DNA from: Bacillus sp. FJAT-26390
Lineage (GTDB): Bacteria > Bacillota > Bacilli > Paenibacillales > Paenibacillaceae
DNA length: 64,000 bases
Reading direction: 5' to 3'
NCBI RefSeq assembly: GCF_001682865.1
Contig: NZ_MAQX01000002.1
Location: forward strand, 17,308 to 81,307
A model generated the notes under the pieces. That model saw nothing but the letters and a program-made list of their open reading frames with translations. It did no database searches and was not told the origin of the DNA. Made by a program: the position numbers and the translations under genes. This document shows positions 42,467 to 52,426 of the stretch, piece by piece; within the stretch, counting starts at the first letter, position 1, and each line of letters begins with the position of its first letter.

Positions 42467-42784
42467 CTATTCGTAAATGTACGAGCAGCAGTAATCCGAT
42501 ACTTCAGCAACCTGAAGCTTGAATTTGGTGTTCGCAGGCACTGTGAATTCGCCTTCGCCTTTAATGTGCAGCCATTCCGTTTCGCCAGGCAGCAGCACTT
42601 TCAAATCACCAGCCAAAATCTCCATGATTTCGACGCAGTCCGTTCCAAATTCATAGTCGCCCGGCAGCATGATGCCGAGTGTTTTTTTGGTGCCGTCCGC
42701 GAACAGTACAGCGCGGCTCGTTACTTTACCGTCGAAGTAAACATTTGCTTTCTTGACGATTGATACGTTATCGAATTGAGACAT
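42467..42784 (-). CDS. ppnP: Pyrimidine/purine nucleoside phosphorylase PpnP (DUF1255)
   Basis: A 105-residue one-domain cupin. [57 protein letters not shown] and [13 protein letters not shown] follow E. coli PpnP (YaiE). It splits nucleosides with phosphate to base and ribose 1-phosphate. It lies 49 bases past tkt, probably in the same transcript, which fits pentose recycling. Confidence 0.93.
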   Translation of the reverse strand: MSQFDNVSIVKKANVYFDGKVTSRAVLFADGTKKTLGIMLPGDYEFGTDCVEIMEILAGDLKVLLPGETEWLHIKGEGEFTVPANTKFKLQVAEVSDYCCSYIYE

Positions 42785-42833
42785 GGTGGCTGTGATCTCC
42801 CTTATCTATCGGATGCTAAAGCTTGAATCGCTA

Positions 42834-44852
42834 TTACAGCAATGCTTTTACTTTGCTAACAACATTTTCTACCGTAAAGCCATACTCTTTGATTACGCGA
42901 TCGCCAGGTGCGGATGCGCCGAAACGGTCGATAGCAAGAATATCGCCTTGGTCTCCTGTGTAACGCTCCCAGCCGAATGGATGAGCCATTTCGATGGCAA
43001 GACGAGCTTTAACCTCAGGAAGAATGACGGAGTTTTTGTACTCCTTCGATTGCTTCTCGAACAAATCCCAGCTCGGCATGCTGACGACACGTACTTGAAT
43101 GCCTTCTTCTGCCAATGCTTTTTGAGCGGCTACAGCTAGTTGCACCTCAGAGCCAGTTGCAAGAATTTGCGCTTGCGGCTTGCCGTTTGCTGCATCGGAT
43201 ACAACGTATGCTCCGCGGCGTAGGTTAGCGTGAACATCACTCACTGTGCCTTCAAGGATAGGCAGGTTTTGACGAGTAAGCACAAGTGCTACCGGGTTGC
43301 CTGTGTTCTCAACGGCATATGCCCATGCTGCCGAAGTTTCGTTAGCATCAGCCGGACGAATAACCGTAAGGTCAGGGATGATGCGGATCGAAGCAAGCTG
43401 CTCGATCGGCTCATGCGTAGGACCGTCTTCGCCTACTGCGATACTGTCATGCGTCAATACATAAACGACAGGAAGCTTCATCAGTGCAGCAAGACGAACA
43501 GCCGGACGAAGGTAATCCGTAAATACGAAGAACGTACCGCCGAATACTTTCAAGCCGCTATGCAGCGCAATACCGTTCATTGCAGCAGCCATTCCGAATT
43601 CACGAACGCCATAGTAAAGATTGCGGCCATCGTAGCTGCCTGGTTTGAACTGCGTCAAACCTTTCAGGTGAGTCATTGTCGAGCTTTCAAGGTCAGCGGA
43701 TCCGCCGAAAATCGTCGGTACGTTTTTCGCAAGGCCGTTAAGCGCGTTGCCTGAAGCTACGCGAGTCGATACCGCGTTGTCTGCCGTTGTGTATGCAGGA
43801 AGGTCAGCGTCCCAGCCCTCTGGCAATGCACCAGAGATCGCAAGCTCGAATTGAGCCGCAAGCTCAGGGAAAGCTGCTTTATATGCTGCGAAGCTAGCGT
43901 CCCACTCTGCATTGGCTTGCTCGCCGCTGCTTTTCACTTCTGCGAAATGAGCGCGAACTTCGTCAGGCACGTGGAACTGAAGATCTTCCGACCAGCCGTA
44001 TGCTTGCTTCGTCAATTTTGTTTCGTCAGCGCCAAGCGGTGATCCGTGAGGACCTGCATGTCCGCCTTTGCCGCCTTTGTTCGGGCTGCCGTAGCCGATA
44101 ACCGTTTTCACTTCGATCAAAGTCGGTTTGGACAGATCCGCTTGCGCTTCAGCTACTGCTTTAGAAAGCGCATCAAGATCGTTGCCGTCTTCTACGCGAA
44201 GCACTTGCCAGCCGTAGCCTTCAAAACGTTTTTGAACGCTCTCGGAATACGAAAGGCTCAGCTCGCCGTCAAGCGAGATATCGTTGGAATCATATAGAAC
44301 AACCAATTTGCCAAGCTGCAAGTGGCCCGCGAAGGAAGCAGCCTCGTGGGATACGCCCTCCATCAAGTCGCCGTCGCCGCAAATGGAGTATGTGAAGTGG
44401 TTGATTAGATCGTGGCCTTCTTTATTGTAAGTAGCGCCAAGCTGTGCTTCGGCAATCGCCATACCTACAGCCATCGCAATACCTTGTCCAAGAGGACCCG
44501 TAGTTGCATCAACGCCTGCCGTGTGGCCAAACTCCGGATGCCCTGGAGTCAGAGAGCCCCATTGGCGGAAGTTTTTCAGCTCGTCGAGCGGCAAGTCATA
44601 GCCGGAAAGGTGGAGAAGGCTGTAAAGCAGCATCGAGCCGTGACCCGCGGACAAAACAAAGCGGTCGCGGTTAATCCATGTAGGGTTCGATGGGTTATGC
44701 TTCATATTTTTTGCAAACAGCTGATAGCCCATTGGAGCAGCGCCCATTGGCATACCAGGGTGGCCTGATTTCGCTTTCTCGATGGAGTCGATCGCAAGTG
44801 TACGGATCGTATCGATTGAAAGCTGGTCAATTGATTTTTGTGTAACTGTCAT
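42834..44852 (-). CDS. tkt: Transketolase
   Basis: A 672-residue thiamine-diphosphate enzyme of the pentose phosphate pathway. It has [17 protein letters not shown] near the start, the cofactor motif [23 protein letters not shown]-type strand [14 protein letters not shown], the Pyr-domain [20 protein letters not shown], and the substrate loop RQNLP. Full length. ATG with AGGAGG 8 bases upstream. Confidence 0.97.
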   Translation of the reverse strand: MTVTQKSIDQLSIDTIRTLAIDSIEKAKSGHPGMPMGAAPMGYQLFAKNMKHNPSNPTWINRDRFVLSAGHGSMLLYSLLHLSGYDLPLDELKNFRQWGSLTPGHPEFGHTAGVDATTGPLGQGIAMAVGMAIAEAQLGATYNKEGHDLINHFTYSICGDGDLMEGVSHEAASFAGHLQLGKLVVLYDSNDISLDGELSLSYSESVQKRFEGYGWQVLRVEDGNDLDALSKAVAEAQADLSKPTLIEVKTVIGYGSPNKGGKGGHAGPHGSPLGADETKLTKQAYGWSEDLQFHVPDEVRAHFAEVKSSGEQANAEWDASFAAYKAAFPELAAQFELAISGALPEGWDADLPAYTTADNAVSTRVASGNALNGLAKNVPTIFGGSADLESSTMTHLKGLTQFKPGSYDGRNLYYGVREFGMAAAMNGIALHSGLKVFGGTFFVFTDYLRPAVRLAALMKLPVVYVLTHDSIAVGEDGPTHEPIEQLASIRIIPDLTVIRPADANETSAAWAYAVENTGNPVALVLTRQNLPILEGTVSDVHANLRRGAYVVSDAANGKPQAQILATGSEVQLAVAAQKALAEEGIQVRVVSMPSWDLFEKQSKEYKNSVILPEVKARLAIEMAHPFGWERYTGDQGDILAIDRFGASAPGDRVIKEYGFTVENVVSKVKALL

Positions 44853-45016
44853 TCCATTTGCCTCCTATGGTCTACTCTAGTCTAATATTCGTCTCGTTAT
44901 ATGGTTTCTCAATAACGATCGCAGCGTCATACCAGTACGCAATAACTTTGAATATTGTATCACTCTGCATGCTTGTTTTCCATCATAAAAATAAGAATAC
45001 TCGCATAAATATGCAG

Positions 45017-45919
45017 CTAGTTGAATACAACCGTTTTGTTATTATGCACGATTACGCGATCTTCAATATGCCATTTTACAGCGCGAGCGAGCACGACGCG
45101 TTCGATCGTACGGCCAATGCGCTTCAAATCATCTACATTGTCGCGGTGGCTGACGCGCTGAACGTCCTGCTCGATGATTGGTCCGCCATCTAGTTCCTCT
45201 GTCACATAATGCGCAGTTGCGCCGATAATTTTCACGCCGCGTGTATAGGCCTGTGCATAGGGCTTGCCGCCCACAAATGCCGGAAGGAACGAGTGGTGAA
45301 TATTAATGATGCGATTCGGGAACTGCTCGATAAACTTAGGTGAAATAATTTGCATGTAGCGTGCCAATACGACGATATCCGCCTTATCCGCCACGACCTC
45401 CATTTGCTTGCGCTCCGCCTCAGCCTTCGTAGCAGCCGTAACCGGAATATGGTGATAGGCAATTCCGAAGGACTCTACAAGCTCCCGCATATCCGGATGG
45501 TTACTGATAACCATCGAAATATCGGCATCTAGGTCTCCTGCCTTCCACTGCCATAGCAGCTCCAGCAAGCAATGATCCTCTTTGGATACAAATATGGCAA
45601 GACGCTTCTTGCGGCTAGCGCGGAAAGTATGCCACTTCATATCGAAGCGATCAGCTACTCTTGCGAAATCCTCCACGAGTACAGGTAGCTCCTTATCTAG
45701 ATCAAGCAAATCAAATTCGAAGCGGATAAAAAACATGCCGCCTTCCGGATCCATTGTATATTGGTCCGATTGCACGATATTCGCTCCGTGCTCATATAGG
45801 AAATGCGATACGGCCGCAACGATGCCCGGACGGTCCGGACAAGAAATCAGCATGCGTGCACGGCCGCTTTTGCCGCCGAATTCATTGGAGATTTCGGACG
45901 GTTTGGATTGGGATGACAT
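45017..45919 (-). CDS. purU: Formyltetrahydrofolate deformylase
   Basis: A 300-residue enzyme that hydrolyses 10-formyl-THF to formate and THF, feeding one-carbon and purine balance. The N-terminal ACT domain has MLISCPDRPGIVAAVSHFLYEHG. The formyltransferase fold has IVLARYMQIISPKFIEQFP, the catalytic NIHHSFLPAFVGG, and GATAHYVTEELDGGPIIEQDV. I place the start at ATG 45919 (MSSQSKPS), with AAAGGAAG upstream. It lies 54 bases past nfo in the same direction. Confidence 0.94.
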   Translation of the reverse strand: MSSQSKPSEISNEFGGKSGRARMLISCPDRPGIVAAVSHFLYEHGANIVQSDQYTMDPEGGMFFIRFEFDLLDLDKELPVLVEDFARVADRFDMKWHTFRASRKKRLAIFVSKEDHCLLELLWQWKAGDLDADISMVISNHPDMRELVESFGIAYHHIPVTAATKAEAERKQMEVVADKADIVVLARYMQIISPKFIEQFPNRIINIHHSFLPAFVGGKPYAQAYTRGVKIIGATAHYVTEELDGGPIIEQDVQRVSHRDNVDDLKRIGRTIERVVLARAVKWHIEDRVIVHNNKTVVFN

Positions 45920-45973
45920 GGACTTCAAACTTCCTTTCACAACGATATAAATGAAATGTTTTGCTAGCTTATA

Positions 45974-47104
45974 TTAAACCTTGGCAAGCAGTTCCTTGCC
46001 GCCGAACCAAGCGGTAATCCGCTGGTTGATCTGTTCTTCCGTCAATTCGGAAGACAGCGGCTGGCCTGCGATTACAAGGTCGTATAGTCGTTCCATCGGC
46101 TCGCGTGGATCTGCTTTTTTCGCTTTTGCATCATTTTTCAGCAAATCCCACGTAGAGAGCACAAAAACTCTAGGATCAATTTCTTGCTTGCCGAAGAAAT
46201 GGTGCAGACGCTCTACATCCTCGAAGAACGTTTCGCCAAAACGGCTTCTGCCGTTGCCGTTTAACAAGGCGATTTCCGCTTCGTACATCGGCCGTTCCGT
46301 TTTGTCTTCCTTGCCGATCCATGGCGTTTCCAGAATAAAAGGACGCCCTTTCAGCCCTTCATGATGAACGATTCTTTGGATCGCTTCATGTCCAAGCCAG
46401 CCTGCGCCGACCGGTGCATGCCTGTCCTTGCCTGCTCCGCGCGAGTTTTTGCTGTCGTTGACGTGAACGACCGCTACGCGGTCAAGTCCAACCACGCGAT
46501 CAAACTGCTCCAGCACGCCGTCCAAATCATGAACGAGATCATATCCGGCATCATGCATATGGCAGGTGTCCATGCATACTGTCAGGCGATGATTGTCCTG
46601 AACCTTGTCGATAATCGCGGCAATCTCTTCGAAGCTGCGGCCGATTTCGGTGCCTTTGCCGGCCATCGTCTCAAGCGCGATGTTTACATTCGTTTCTTTG
46701 GTGCCGGCAAGCACTTCATTCAGGCCTTCTGCAATGCGGGCAATGCCGTATTCTGCATCTTTATCCGTATAAGCGCCTGGATGCAGGACAATATTACGAA
46801 CACCGATATAGTCTGTCCGGCGAATCTCTTCCTGCAAGAACGAAACCGCGAGTTCATACGTTGAATCCTTGTATGAGCCTAAATTAACGATATACGGAGC
46901 ATGCACGACAATCTCATTGATGTCGGATTGCTCCATAAGCGCCTTGCCTTCTTCAATATATAACGTGTCGACCGGCTTCCGCCTTGTATTCTGAGGTGCA
47001 CCGGTGTAGATCATAAACGTACCTGAGCCATAGGATAATGCTTCTTGTGCTGCAGTCAGCAGCCCCTTGTCCGAAAATGATACATGGGAACCTATTTTCA
47101 ACAT
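45974..47104 (-). CDS. nfo: Deoxyribonuclease IV (AP endonuclease) with C-terminal extension
   Basis: A 376-residue enzyme of the endonuclease IV family for base-excision repair. The metal ligands lie in [78 protein letters not shown] and FILETP, so the three-zinc site is complete. The family is usually about 280-300 residues. The last 80-90 residues (from about [19 protein letters not shown] to the end) are extra, helical and Lys/Glu-rich. Confidence 0.92.
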   Translation of the reverse strand: MLKIGSHVSFSDKGLLTAAQEALSYGSGTFMIYTGAPQNTRRKPVDTLYIEEGKALMEQSDINEIVVHAPYIVNLGSYKDSTYELAVSFLQEEIRRTDYIGVRNIVLHPGAYTDKDAEYGIARIAEGLNEVLAGTKETNVNIALETMAGKGTEIGRSFEEIAAIIDKVQDNHRLTVCMDTCHMHDAGYDLVHDLDGVLEQFDRVVGLDRVAVVHVNDSKNSRGAGKDRHAPVGAGWLGHEAIQRIVHHEGLKGRPFILETPWIGKEDKTERPMYEAEIALLNGNGRSRFGETFFEDVERLHHFFGKQEIDPRVFVLSTWDLLKNDAKAKKADPREPMERLYDLVIAGQPLSSELTEEQINQRITAWFGGKELLAKV

Positions 47105-47205
47105 GAATCTTTCGCCCCTTTCGGTTGATCAAACCTTATTTTACAAGGAATGTCGAAATAAATCTAGGAATACGGTATAATTCATTATTGAGGTGAAAGA
47201 CACGT

Positions 47206-47643
47206 ATGAAAGTTGCGCCGGATTGGTTTATGTATTTTATCGTTTTTTGGGCGGTCGTCATGGTTGCGGCTATGTCGATTGGCGGATTTTTCATGTTTCG
47301 AAAATTTCTCAAGGTGCTTCCGATGCGAGACGGCAAGTCTAAGCTCGATTGGCAAAACTACTGGGTAGAGCGCAGCCGCAGCATGTGGAACGACGATTCC
47401 AAGGAGCTGCTGGATGAGCTTGTATCACCAGTGCCAAGCGCTTTTCGCGATATAGCTAAACATTCCATCGCAGCCAAAATTGGTCAGGTGGCAATTGAGC
47501 ACGGCGCTTCGTCCGTAACGCGCGAGCATTGCATCGAAGGCTACATACGAGCAACTCCAAAACGTGATTACCGCAGCCTAGTTACTTTCCTTGAACGTCA
47601 AGGCATCGACTACGGCCCCTATAAGCATTTACTTAATAAATGA
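47206..47643 (+). CDS. DUF2621 family membrane protein (YneK-like)
   Basis: A 145-residue protein. One N-terminal membrane helix (WFMYFIVFWAVVMVAAMSIGGFFMF) is followed by a cytosolic helical part: KLDWQNYWVERSRSMW, PFAFRD-like VPSAFRDIAKHSIAAKIGQVA and EHCIEGYIRATPKRDYRSL. This fits DUF2621, which includes B. subtilis YneK. Function unknown. Divergent from nfo. Confidence 0.85.
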   Translation: MKVAPDWFMYFIVFWAVVMVAAMSIGGFFMFRKFLKVLPMRDGKSKLDWQNYWVERSRSMWNDDSKELLDELVSPVPSAFRDIAKHSIAAKIGQVAIEHGASSVTREHCIEGYIRATPKRDYRSLVTFLERQGIDYGPYKHLLNK

Positions 47644-47679
47644 GTTTGAGCCGCTCCACGCGGCTTAAGCTCATTTATA
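47635..47679 (+). terminator. Hairpin at the end of the DUF2621 gene
   Basis: AATAAATGAG (47636-47645) pairs with CTCATTTAT (47670-47678), with an inner GAGCCG/CGGCTT pair. There is only a poor T tract, so termination is uncertain. Confidence 0.5.
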
Positions 47680-47794
47680 CTTTCAGCAGCTTGCGAATCC
47701 GGTCATTTGCTTCATTGCTTTCCTATGCGTTTATATATAAATGTAACCTAACTAGCGTTCATTTCGTTAATACATACAGGAGGTGGTTCTTATC

Positions 47795-48283
47795 ATGAAC
47801 TCATCGAAGCGAAGAAGAAGCAAAAAAGCAGCTACAGCAGGAGCAGTTCTTCTAGCTGTTATGCTCGCCACATCAGCTTGTGGCAGCACGAACGCGAATA
47901 ATGCAAATCCAGGGAATGAACAACAAGGAACAGTCGAGGAAGGGCCGGAAATCAGCCAACTTCCTGAAGAAAGCGGCATGCTTGATCCTAATGTTTCCTC
48001 GCCAGAGCCTACTGAAACTCCAGCAAACAGCGGCGGAATTGAGGAGCCGGCAGATCCGGTTAAAGTTAACGAAGGAACATACAGCGGTCTAAGCGACTCG
48101 CACTCTATAGAGATAGAAACAGCTTCAGGGACATTGCCGTTACAAATAACGGAAGATTTAAAAAGCAAGCTTGAAGCTTTGCCGGATGACGCCAAAGTGA
48201 AATTCGAGTATACGGAAAAAGCAATCGAAGGCGAAGCAAACCTTAAACAAAATTGGCTAGTCAATATCGAGGAAATCAAGTAA
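47795..48283 (+). CDS. Small lipoprotein of unknown function
   Basis: 162 residues from ATG 47795, 8 bases after AGGAGGTGG. A very basic start (SSKRRRSKKAATAG), a hydrophobic stretch and lipobox LATSACG mark a lipoprotein. A Pro/Glu/Ser/Asn-rich linker follows. The C-terminal domain (EGTYSGLSDSHSIEIETASG, ITEDLKSKLEALPDDAKVKFEYTE) is small and beta-rich. No known family is recognised with certainty. It is followed after 26 bases by the epimerase gene, probably in one transcript. Confidence 0.82.
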   Translation: MNSSKRRRSKKAATAGAVLLAVMLATSACGSTNANNANPGNEQQGTVEEGPEISQLPEESGMLDPNVSSPEPTETPANSGGIEEPADPVKVNEGTYSGLSDSHSIEIETASGTLPLQITEDLKSKLEALPDDAKVKFEYTEKAIEGEANLKQNWLVNIEEIK

Positions 48284-48309
48284 CGAGGTAAATGAAGGAG
48301 CGAACAGGG

Positions 48310-49215
48310 ATGCGGGTTGCGATTGCTGGCGGGACAGGTTTTATCGGACGTGCGTTAACCAAAGCTTTATTGGAGAGAAATGATGAAGTTTATATTATTT
48401 CAAGGCAAAGCTCAAAGGAGCACTCTGAGCCCTCCGGCATTACCCGATTAACCTGGAGTGAGCTGGGAACTGATCCGGCTTTGCTTGAAGGCATCGATGC
48501 AATCGTTAATCTTACAGGCGAATCCATTAATCAGCGCTGGACGCAAGCTGCCAAGCAGCGTGTCATGGAATCCAGAAGGACAGCAGCAGCCCGCATCGCT
48601 AAGCTTATGCAATCGCTCAAACATAAACCAACCGTTGTCGTGAATGCCTCCGGCATTTCAGCATACGGTATCTCGGCTGACGGCATTTTCGATGAATCCA
48701 GTCCTACCAACGTTACTGACTTTTTATCGGAAGTGGTGCAGAAATGGGAGCAAGCCGCCGACACCATTGCTGCTGGGCGGCTCGTCAAGCTCCGTGTTGG
48801 CGTCGTTCTGGACAAGAAGGAAGGCGCATTCCCATTAATGGCGCTGCCCTACCGTTTGTTCGGCGGCGGCAAAATCGGCAGCGGAAAGCAATGGCTTTCC
48901 TGGATTCATCTTGAGGATATGGTCCAACTCATATTGTTTACACTGGACAACGATGATATTAGCGGGCCGATTAACGGGTCCTCGCCGGATCCAGTAACCA
49001 ATGATGCATTTGGCCGGGCAATTGGAAGAGCAATGGGAAGACCGCATTGGTTTCCAGTGCCGGCCTTTCTAATGCGCACCTTGTTTGGCGAAATGTCTAC
49101 GCTGCTCCTTGATGGTCAGCGCGCACTGCCTCGCAAGGCGCTTGAGCATGGGTTTATTTTTAAGTATCCAACTGTCGATAGCGCCATGAATGAATTAGTG
49201 GGTCGTCGCCGTTAA
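48310..49215 (+). CDS. TIGR01777-family NAD(P)-binding epimerase-like protein
   Basis: 301 residues from ATG 48310, 8 bases after AAGGAG; an ATG at 48292 is in frame but less well placed. Extended SDR fold: MRVAIAGGTGFIGRALTKALL, IVNLTGESINQRWTQAAKQRV, NASGISAYGISADGIFDE, LRVGVVLDKKEGAFPLM and SWIHLEDMVQLILF. This is the YfcH/YfhF-like family of unknown substrate. It converges on the DUF6382-FHA gene. Confidence 0.9.
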   Translation: MRVAIAGGTGFIGRALTKALLERNDEVYIISRQSSKEHSEPSGITRLTWSELGTDPALLEGIDAIVNLTGESINQRWTQAAKQRVMESRRTAAARIAKLMQSLKHKPTVVVNASGISAYGISADGIFDESSPTNVTDFLSEVVQKWEQAADTIAAGRLVKLRVGVVLDKKEGAFPLMALPYRLFGGGKIGSGKQWLSWIHLEDMVQLILFTLDNDDISGPINGSSPDPVTNDAFGRAIGRAMGRPHWFPVPAFLMRTLFGEMSTLLLDGQRALPRKALEHGFIFKYPTVDSAMNELVGRRR

Positions 49216-49227
49216 GATGCGCTCTGT

Positions 49228-50877
49228 TTATCCCGATCTAAGCTCGTAGCAAGGTCCTCTCGCGCCTGCTAATTGGATAACGTCGCCTAACGAAAGCTTA
49301 TAGCTTTTGTAAGGTATCATCGCTTCTCCATTTAGCAGGCTCCCATTTCTGGATCCCAGATCCTTTGCTTTATATCCCCCATCAGAGCGCTCGATTTCCA
49401 AATGAAGTCGTGAAACGCCTCCAGCAAGATCAGTATAGCTCACGTTTTCACCCATCCGCCCTATTTTAAAACATCCCTCTACCAATTCAAGCTTTGAGTC
49501 CTGCCCCTCCCAGCTTCTTTGAAGCCATTCAGCATGCTCGTTAGAGGTCTCTTTCTGTTCTTCCTTCCAGAGTAGTACCGTTGGTTCAGCAGCTGGGTGC
49601 ATATGGTTTGCGGCGACCACATGGATTGTGGACCCTGAATCGATTTTGCCCTCTTCATTAAGATCGTTCGCCGATTGCTTGGATGCAGCTTTTTGCCAAT
49701 TCTGCTCACCATAAATATTCACAAGTCCGGGAAACCTTCTCGAGTCTTGCTCCTCCTCATAATCCTGCTCTAGCTGTCCTATCCCATACTCCCTATCCAT
49801 GGTGTCGGCATGCTGACTATCCTTTTTTCGCCAAACGAACAGCATCGCAGCTAGGAGCAGCAACGTTATACCCAAGCTGATCAGCAAGCTTTGCTTGGTA
49901 TCAGCTTTAAAATAAACGAAACGCCACACGCATGCTATTCCAATAATCAGCCCTGCTGATAAAATCCATTTTTTCTTCAGGGCTGGTTCGGACTCTTCTA
50001 ATCTATCGTCCATATCTTCCACAAAAGCGCTGGAAGAAGCTTTCATAGCATTAGAATTATACCCATCATGAAGTGGGAAGGAAGGCTCATGTTGCTTGTG
50101 TATGGCTTGATAGCGTTCTGGCTCAGCTTGTTGCTGATGGCTTGCCCATGAATATGATTCTGTTTGCTGAAACGGCTCGGATTGCTGATCCGGGTGGGAT
50201 TGTTTGGTTTGTTGAGTTTGCCGAGACTGTTGTGCTTGTTGGGTCTGGTCTGCTTTTTGCGGTTGAATTATCGTCTGCGCTACCCTACTGTGCTGCAATG
50301 CGGGTATTTCGCCAATCAAATGTAGAAGCGTTGCCCGCAGCTCCGCTAACGGCCATCTTGTGTTCGTTAAATGATGAAGAACCTGCTTTAATCCTTCACC
50401 GTCAATATGGTCGATATAGGAGGTGAATCGCACGATTAAAGATAAAAGATCACCCGCACCGGCGCTTTGCCCCGCAGCATCTCCCTTCATAGGCACATAG
50501 GCTAACCGAATGTCATGCATGCTCTCTCCAATAAATATAAATTGCTCGTCGAGCAAGCATCCTTCGGGCCGCAGCATATAGTGCTTGCACTCAAACAGTG
50601 CATCCGAAATGCCGAGTATTAGCGTGTAATACTGCTCCATCGTTAGCTTTTGCTGCTGCAAGCGATGCAGGAGCATTTTCATGCCTGACAGCTTGTATCG
50701 AAAGATGAGCTTCCCATCCAGCTCGAACCAATCAACAGGCAGCAGAAACGGAATCCGTCCGCCCAGCAGCATCTGCGTCTCGATCTCATCAAGCTCGTTT
50801 CTAAATATGCCGGTTTCCCGGTCAAGCGTCATCTCATGCCCTTGATTCATCGCAAAATCAATTCGATAGCTCTGCAT
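49228..50877 (-). CDS. DUF6382 and FHA domain protein, last gene of the Tad pilus operon
   Basis: A 549-residue protein. The N-terminal 190 residues have the DUF6382 pattern (LLPVDWFELDGKLIFRYKLSG, LEGYMLRPE-like HYMLRPEGCLLDEQFIFIGE). A Gln/His-rich linker (about 215-275) and two hydrophobic helices (about 305-350) follow. A C-terminal FHA domain has FKIGRMGENVSY, GVSRLHLEIE and DLGSRNGSLLNGE. FHA domains bind phosphothreonine, so a Ser/Thr kinase may modulate the pilus machine. Such proteins commonly accompany Tad loci in Gram-positives. Confidence 0.88.
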   Translation of the reverse strand: MQSYRIDFAMNQGHEMTLDRETGIFRNELDEIETQMLLGGRIPFLLPVDWFELDGKLIFRYKLSGMKMLLHRLQQQKLTMEQYYTLILGISDALFECKHYMLRPEGCLLDEQFIFIGESMHDIRLAYVPMKGDAAGQSAGAGDLLSLIVRFTSYIDHIDGEGLKQVLHHLTNTRWPLAELRATLLHLIGEIPALQHSRVAQTIIQPQKADQTQQAQQSRQTQQTKQSHPDQQSEPFQQTESYSWASHQQQAEPERYQAIHKQHEPSFPLHDGYNSNAMKASSSAFVEDMDDRLEESEPALKKKWILSAGLIIGIACVWRFVYFKADTKQSLLISLGITLLLLAAMLFVWRKKDSQHADTMDREYGIGQLEQDYEEEQDSRRFPGLVNIYGEQNWQKAASKQSANDLNEEGKIDSGSTIHVVAANHMHPAAEPTVLLWKEEQKETSNEHAEWLQRSWEGQDSKLELVEGCFKIGRMGENVSYTDLAGGVSRLHLEIERSDGGYKAKDLGSRNGSLLNGEAMIPYKSYKLSLGDVIQLAGARGPCYELRSG

Positions 50878-50904
50878 TCCATTCCTCTCCCCTCAAGCAT
50901 CGTG

Positions 50905-51420
50905 CTAGTTGCTGATCATTGACCATACCGTAATAGCAGCTGGCGCAACCGCCAACATAAACGGGAATTTTTTGCCTGACTCAGCCCATTTCAGCCACTG
51001 CTTCTTTCGCCATCCTGCTGCTGGAACAAGGATTGCGGTTACTCCTGCCGTTACCTTCTTGCCGAAAGCACGATTCACAACAAGTAGACATACTCCAATC
51101 GCACCAGCGTACAAAATGGCATATAGCATCATCTGCAGCACCGTCGCTACTCCAACCCATGCACCCAGCGCTCCAAACAGCTTCACATCCCCGGCGCCTA
51201 TCCCTCTTGCCAAATAAAGCAGCAGTAATGGCACAAAACCGGCGGCAGCTCCGGCAGCAGACGTTATTACTCCATCAATACCGCTGAAAGCAGCATGAAA
51301 AATAAACGCAGCAGCAAAAAAACTTGCCGTTAGCCGGTTGGGAATAATTTGCGATTTTAAATCCGTGACGAAAGCAATTATCAAAAACACGGCTACCGCA
51401 GCCGTCTGTATGAGGAGCAT
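50905..51420 (-). CDS. tadV: A24-family prepilin peptidase of the Tad system (CpaA/TadV-like)
   Basis: 171 residues from ATG 51420, with GAGAGGA upstream; the longer frame to 51675 overlaps the TadE-like gene. Multi-helix aspartic protease: the first catalytic Asp is Asp20 in FVTDLKSQIIPN, the second Asp78 in the GxGD motif GIGAGDVK. It has only the protease half, without the methyltransferase domain of full PilD. It should process Flp-type prepilins and TadE-like pseudopilins. Confidence 0.92.
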   Translation of the reverse strand: MLLIQTAAVAVFLIIAFVTDLKSQIIPNRLTASFFAAAFIFHAAFSGIDGVITSAAGAAAGFVPLLLLYLARGIGAGDVKLFGALGAWVGVATVLQMMLYAILYAGAIGVCLLVVNRAFGKKVTAGVTAILVPAAGWRKKQWLKWAESGKKFPFMLAVAPAAITVWSMISN

Positions 51421-51451
51421 GCTACTTTCCTCTCCCTCTCCGTTTTTTTCA

Positions 51452-52426
51452 TTAACTGCCGCCGCTGCTGCTTTTCTCCACTTCAAAATGCATCGATACT
51501 TGGTTGGAAGGCTGGCTCTTAACCGATGCGGTAAGCTCCCAGACGCCGGGAGTTGTATTTCCGGATACATGCCAAGTCCATGACACATAACCGTCGTCAT
51601 CTGCCGCTGCCGCTCCCAAATGCTTCGCTTTGCTAGCGCCGCTTTTGTAAGTAACATCAAGCGATATAACCGCATTCGGCAACGTCTTAACCGTTACGGT
51701 CGCCTTCCTCCCAGGCCGCAGAGGCACAGGCTCTATCGCCACAATTTGCAGCGGAATATTTTGTTGATCCGTGTTTTCCAAACCATATCTGGCAGGAGCC
51801 GAGTCGCTTATCCAAACACGCTCGGAAGCTTGCTCCTTAAGCACGATTGGCTTCCCGAAGAAGGGAAGCTTTAAAGGAAAATCGTACTCCACGGAAATAG
51901 CCAAATACGGCTCTTCTGTCTTCCTCAGATCAGGCAGCGATAACCATTCCAGTCTCAGTCTCTTCGGATCAATAATGGCTGTATCTGCAAACTCTCTTAA
52001 CAAGGGCTCGACGACTGCGCGGCCAATCTCCGTAGCAGCCATGTTTTGGAGCGGCTTGAAGTCACCTCGCAGCGCGGACGATACCACCTCTCCAACAGGA
52101 GAGGGAAGCCACTCCGATGCATCTGCCGCAATCTCGCTCCATGAAGATAAGGAAGTGCTTGTCGTTTCCGTTACGGGAATGCGGGCTGAAGCCTGCTTCA
52201 ATGCCAACTCTACCGGTTGGATATTTGCAGCGATTTGCCTTACCGATTGTGATGCGGCAGAATGCAGAGCCATTTGTACGGAACATAGGCGAATAAGCAT
52301 GACAAACACGAGCAAAACAATTATAAGCATGGGCATTACTAACGCTGCTTCTAAAACAATGGAACCTTGGTCATTTTTGCGGCCTCGGCATTTAATAGGA
52401 CCAACCAATCGTTTGCGTCGTCTCAT
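51452..52426 (-). CDS. TadE-like pseudopilin with Ig-like C-terminal part
   Basis: About 324 residues. The N-terminal QGSIVLEAALVMPMLIIVLLVFVML is a TadE-type processing and membrane segment. The soluble part ends in an Ig-like stretch (GRKATVTVKTLPNAVISLDVTYKSG, WTWHVSGNTTPGVWELTASV) typical of exported surface modules. It overlaps the preceding gene by 35 bases, so translation is coupled. The exact start is not certain (ATG 52426 preferred, alternative 52441). Confidence 0.82.
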   Translation of the reverse strand: MRRRKRLVGPIKCRGRKNDQGSIVLEAALVMPMLIIVLLVFVMLIRLCSVQMALHSAASQSVRQIAANIQPVELALKQASARIPVTETTSTSLSSWSEIAADASEWLPSPVGEVVSSALRGDFKPLQNMAATEIGRAVVEPLLREFADTAIIDPKRLRLEWLSLPDLRKTEEPYLAISVEYDFPLKLPFFGKPIVLKEQASERVWISDSAPARYGLENTDQQNIPLQIVAIEPVPLRPGRKATVTVKTLPNAVISLDVTYKSGASKAKHLGAAAADDDGYVSWTWHVSGNTTPGVWELTASVKSQPSNQVSMHFEVEKSSSGGS

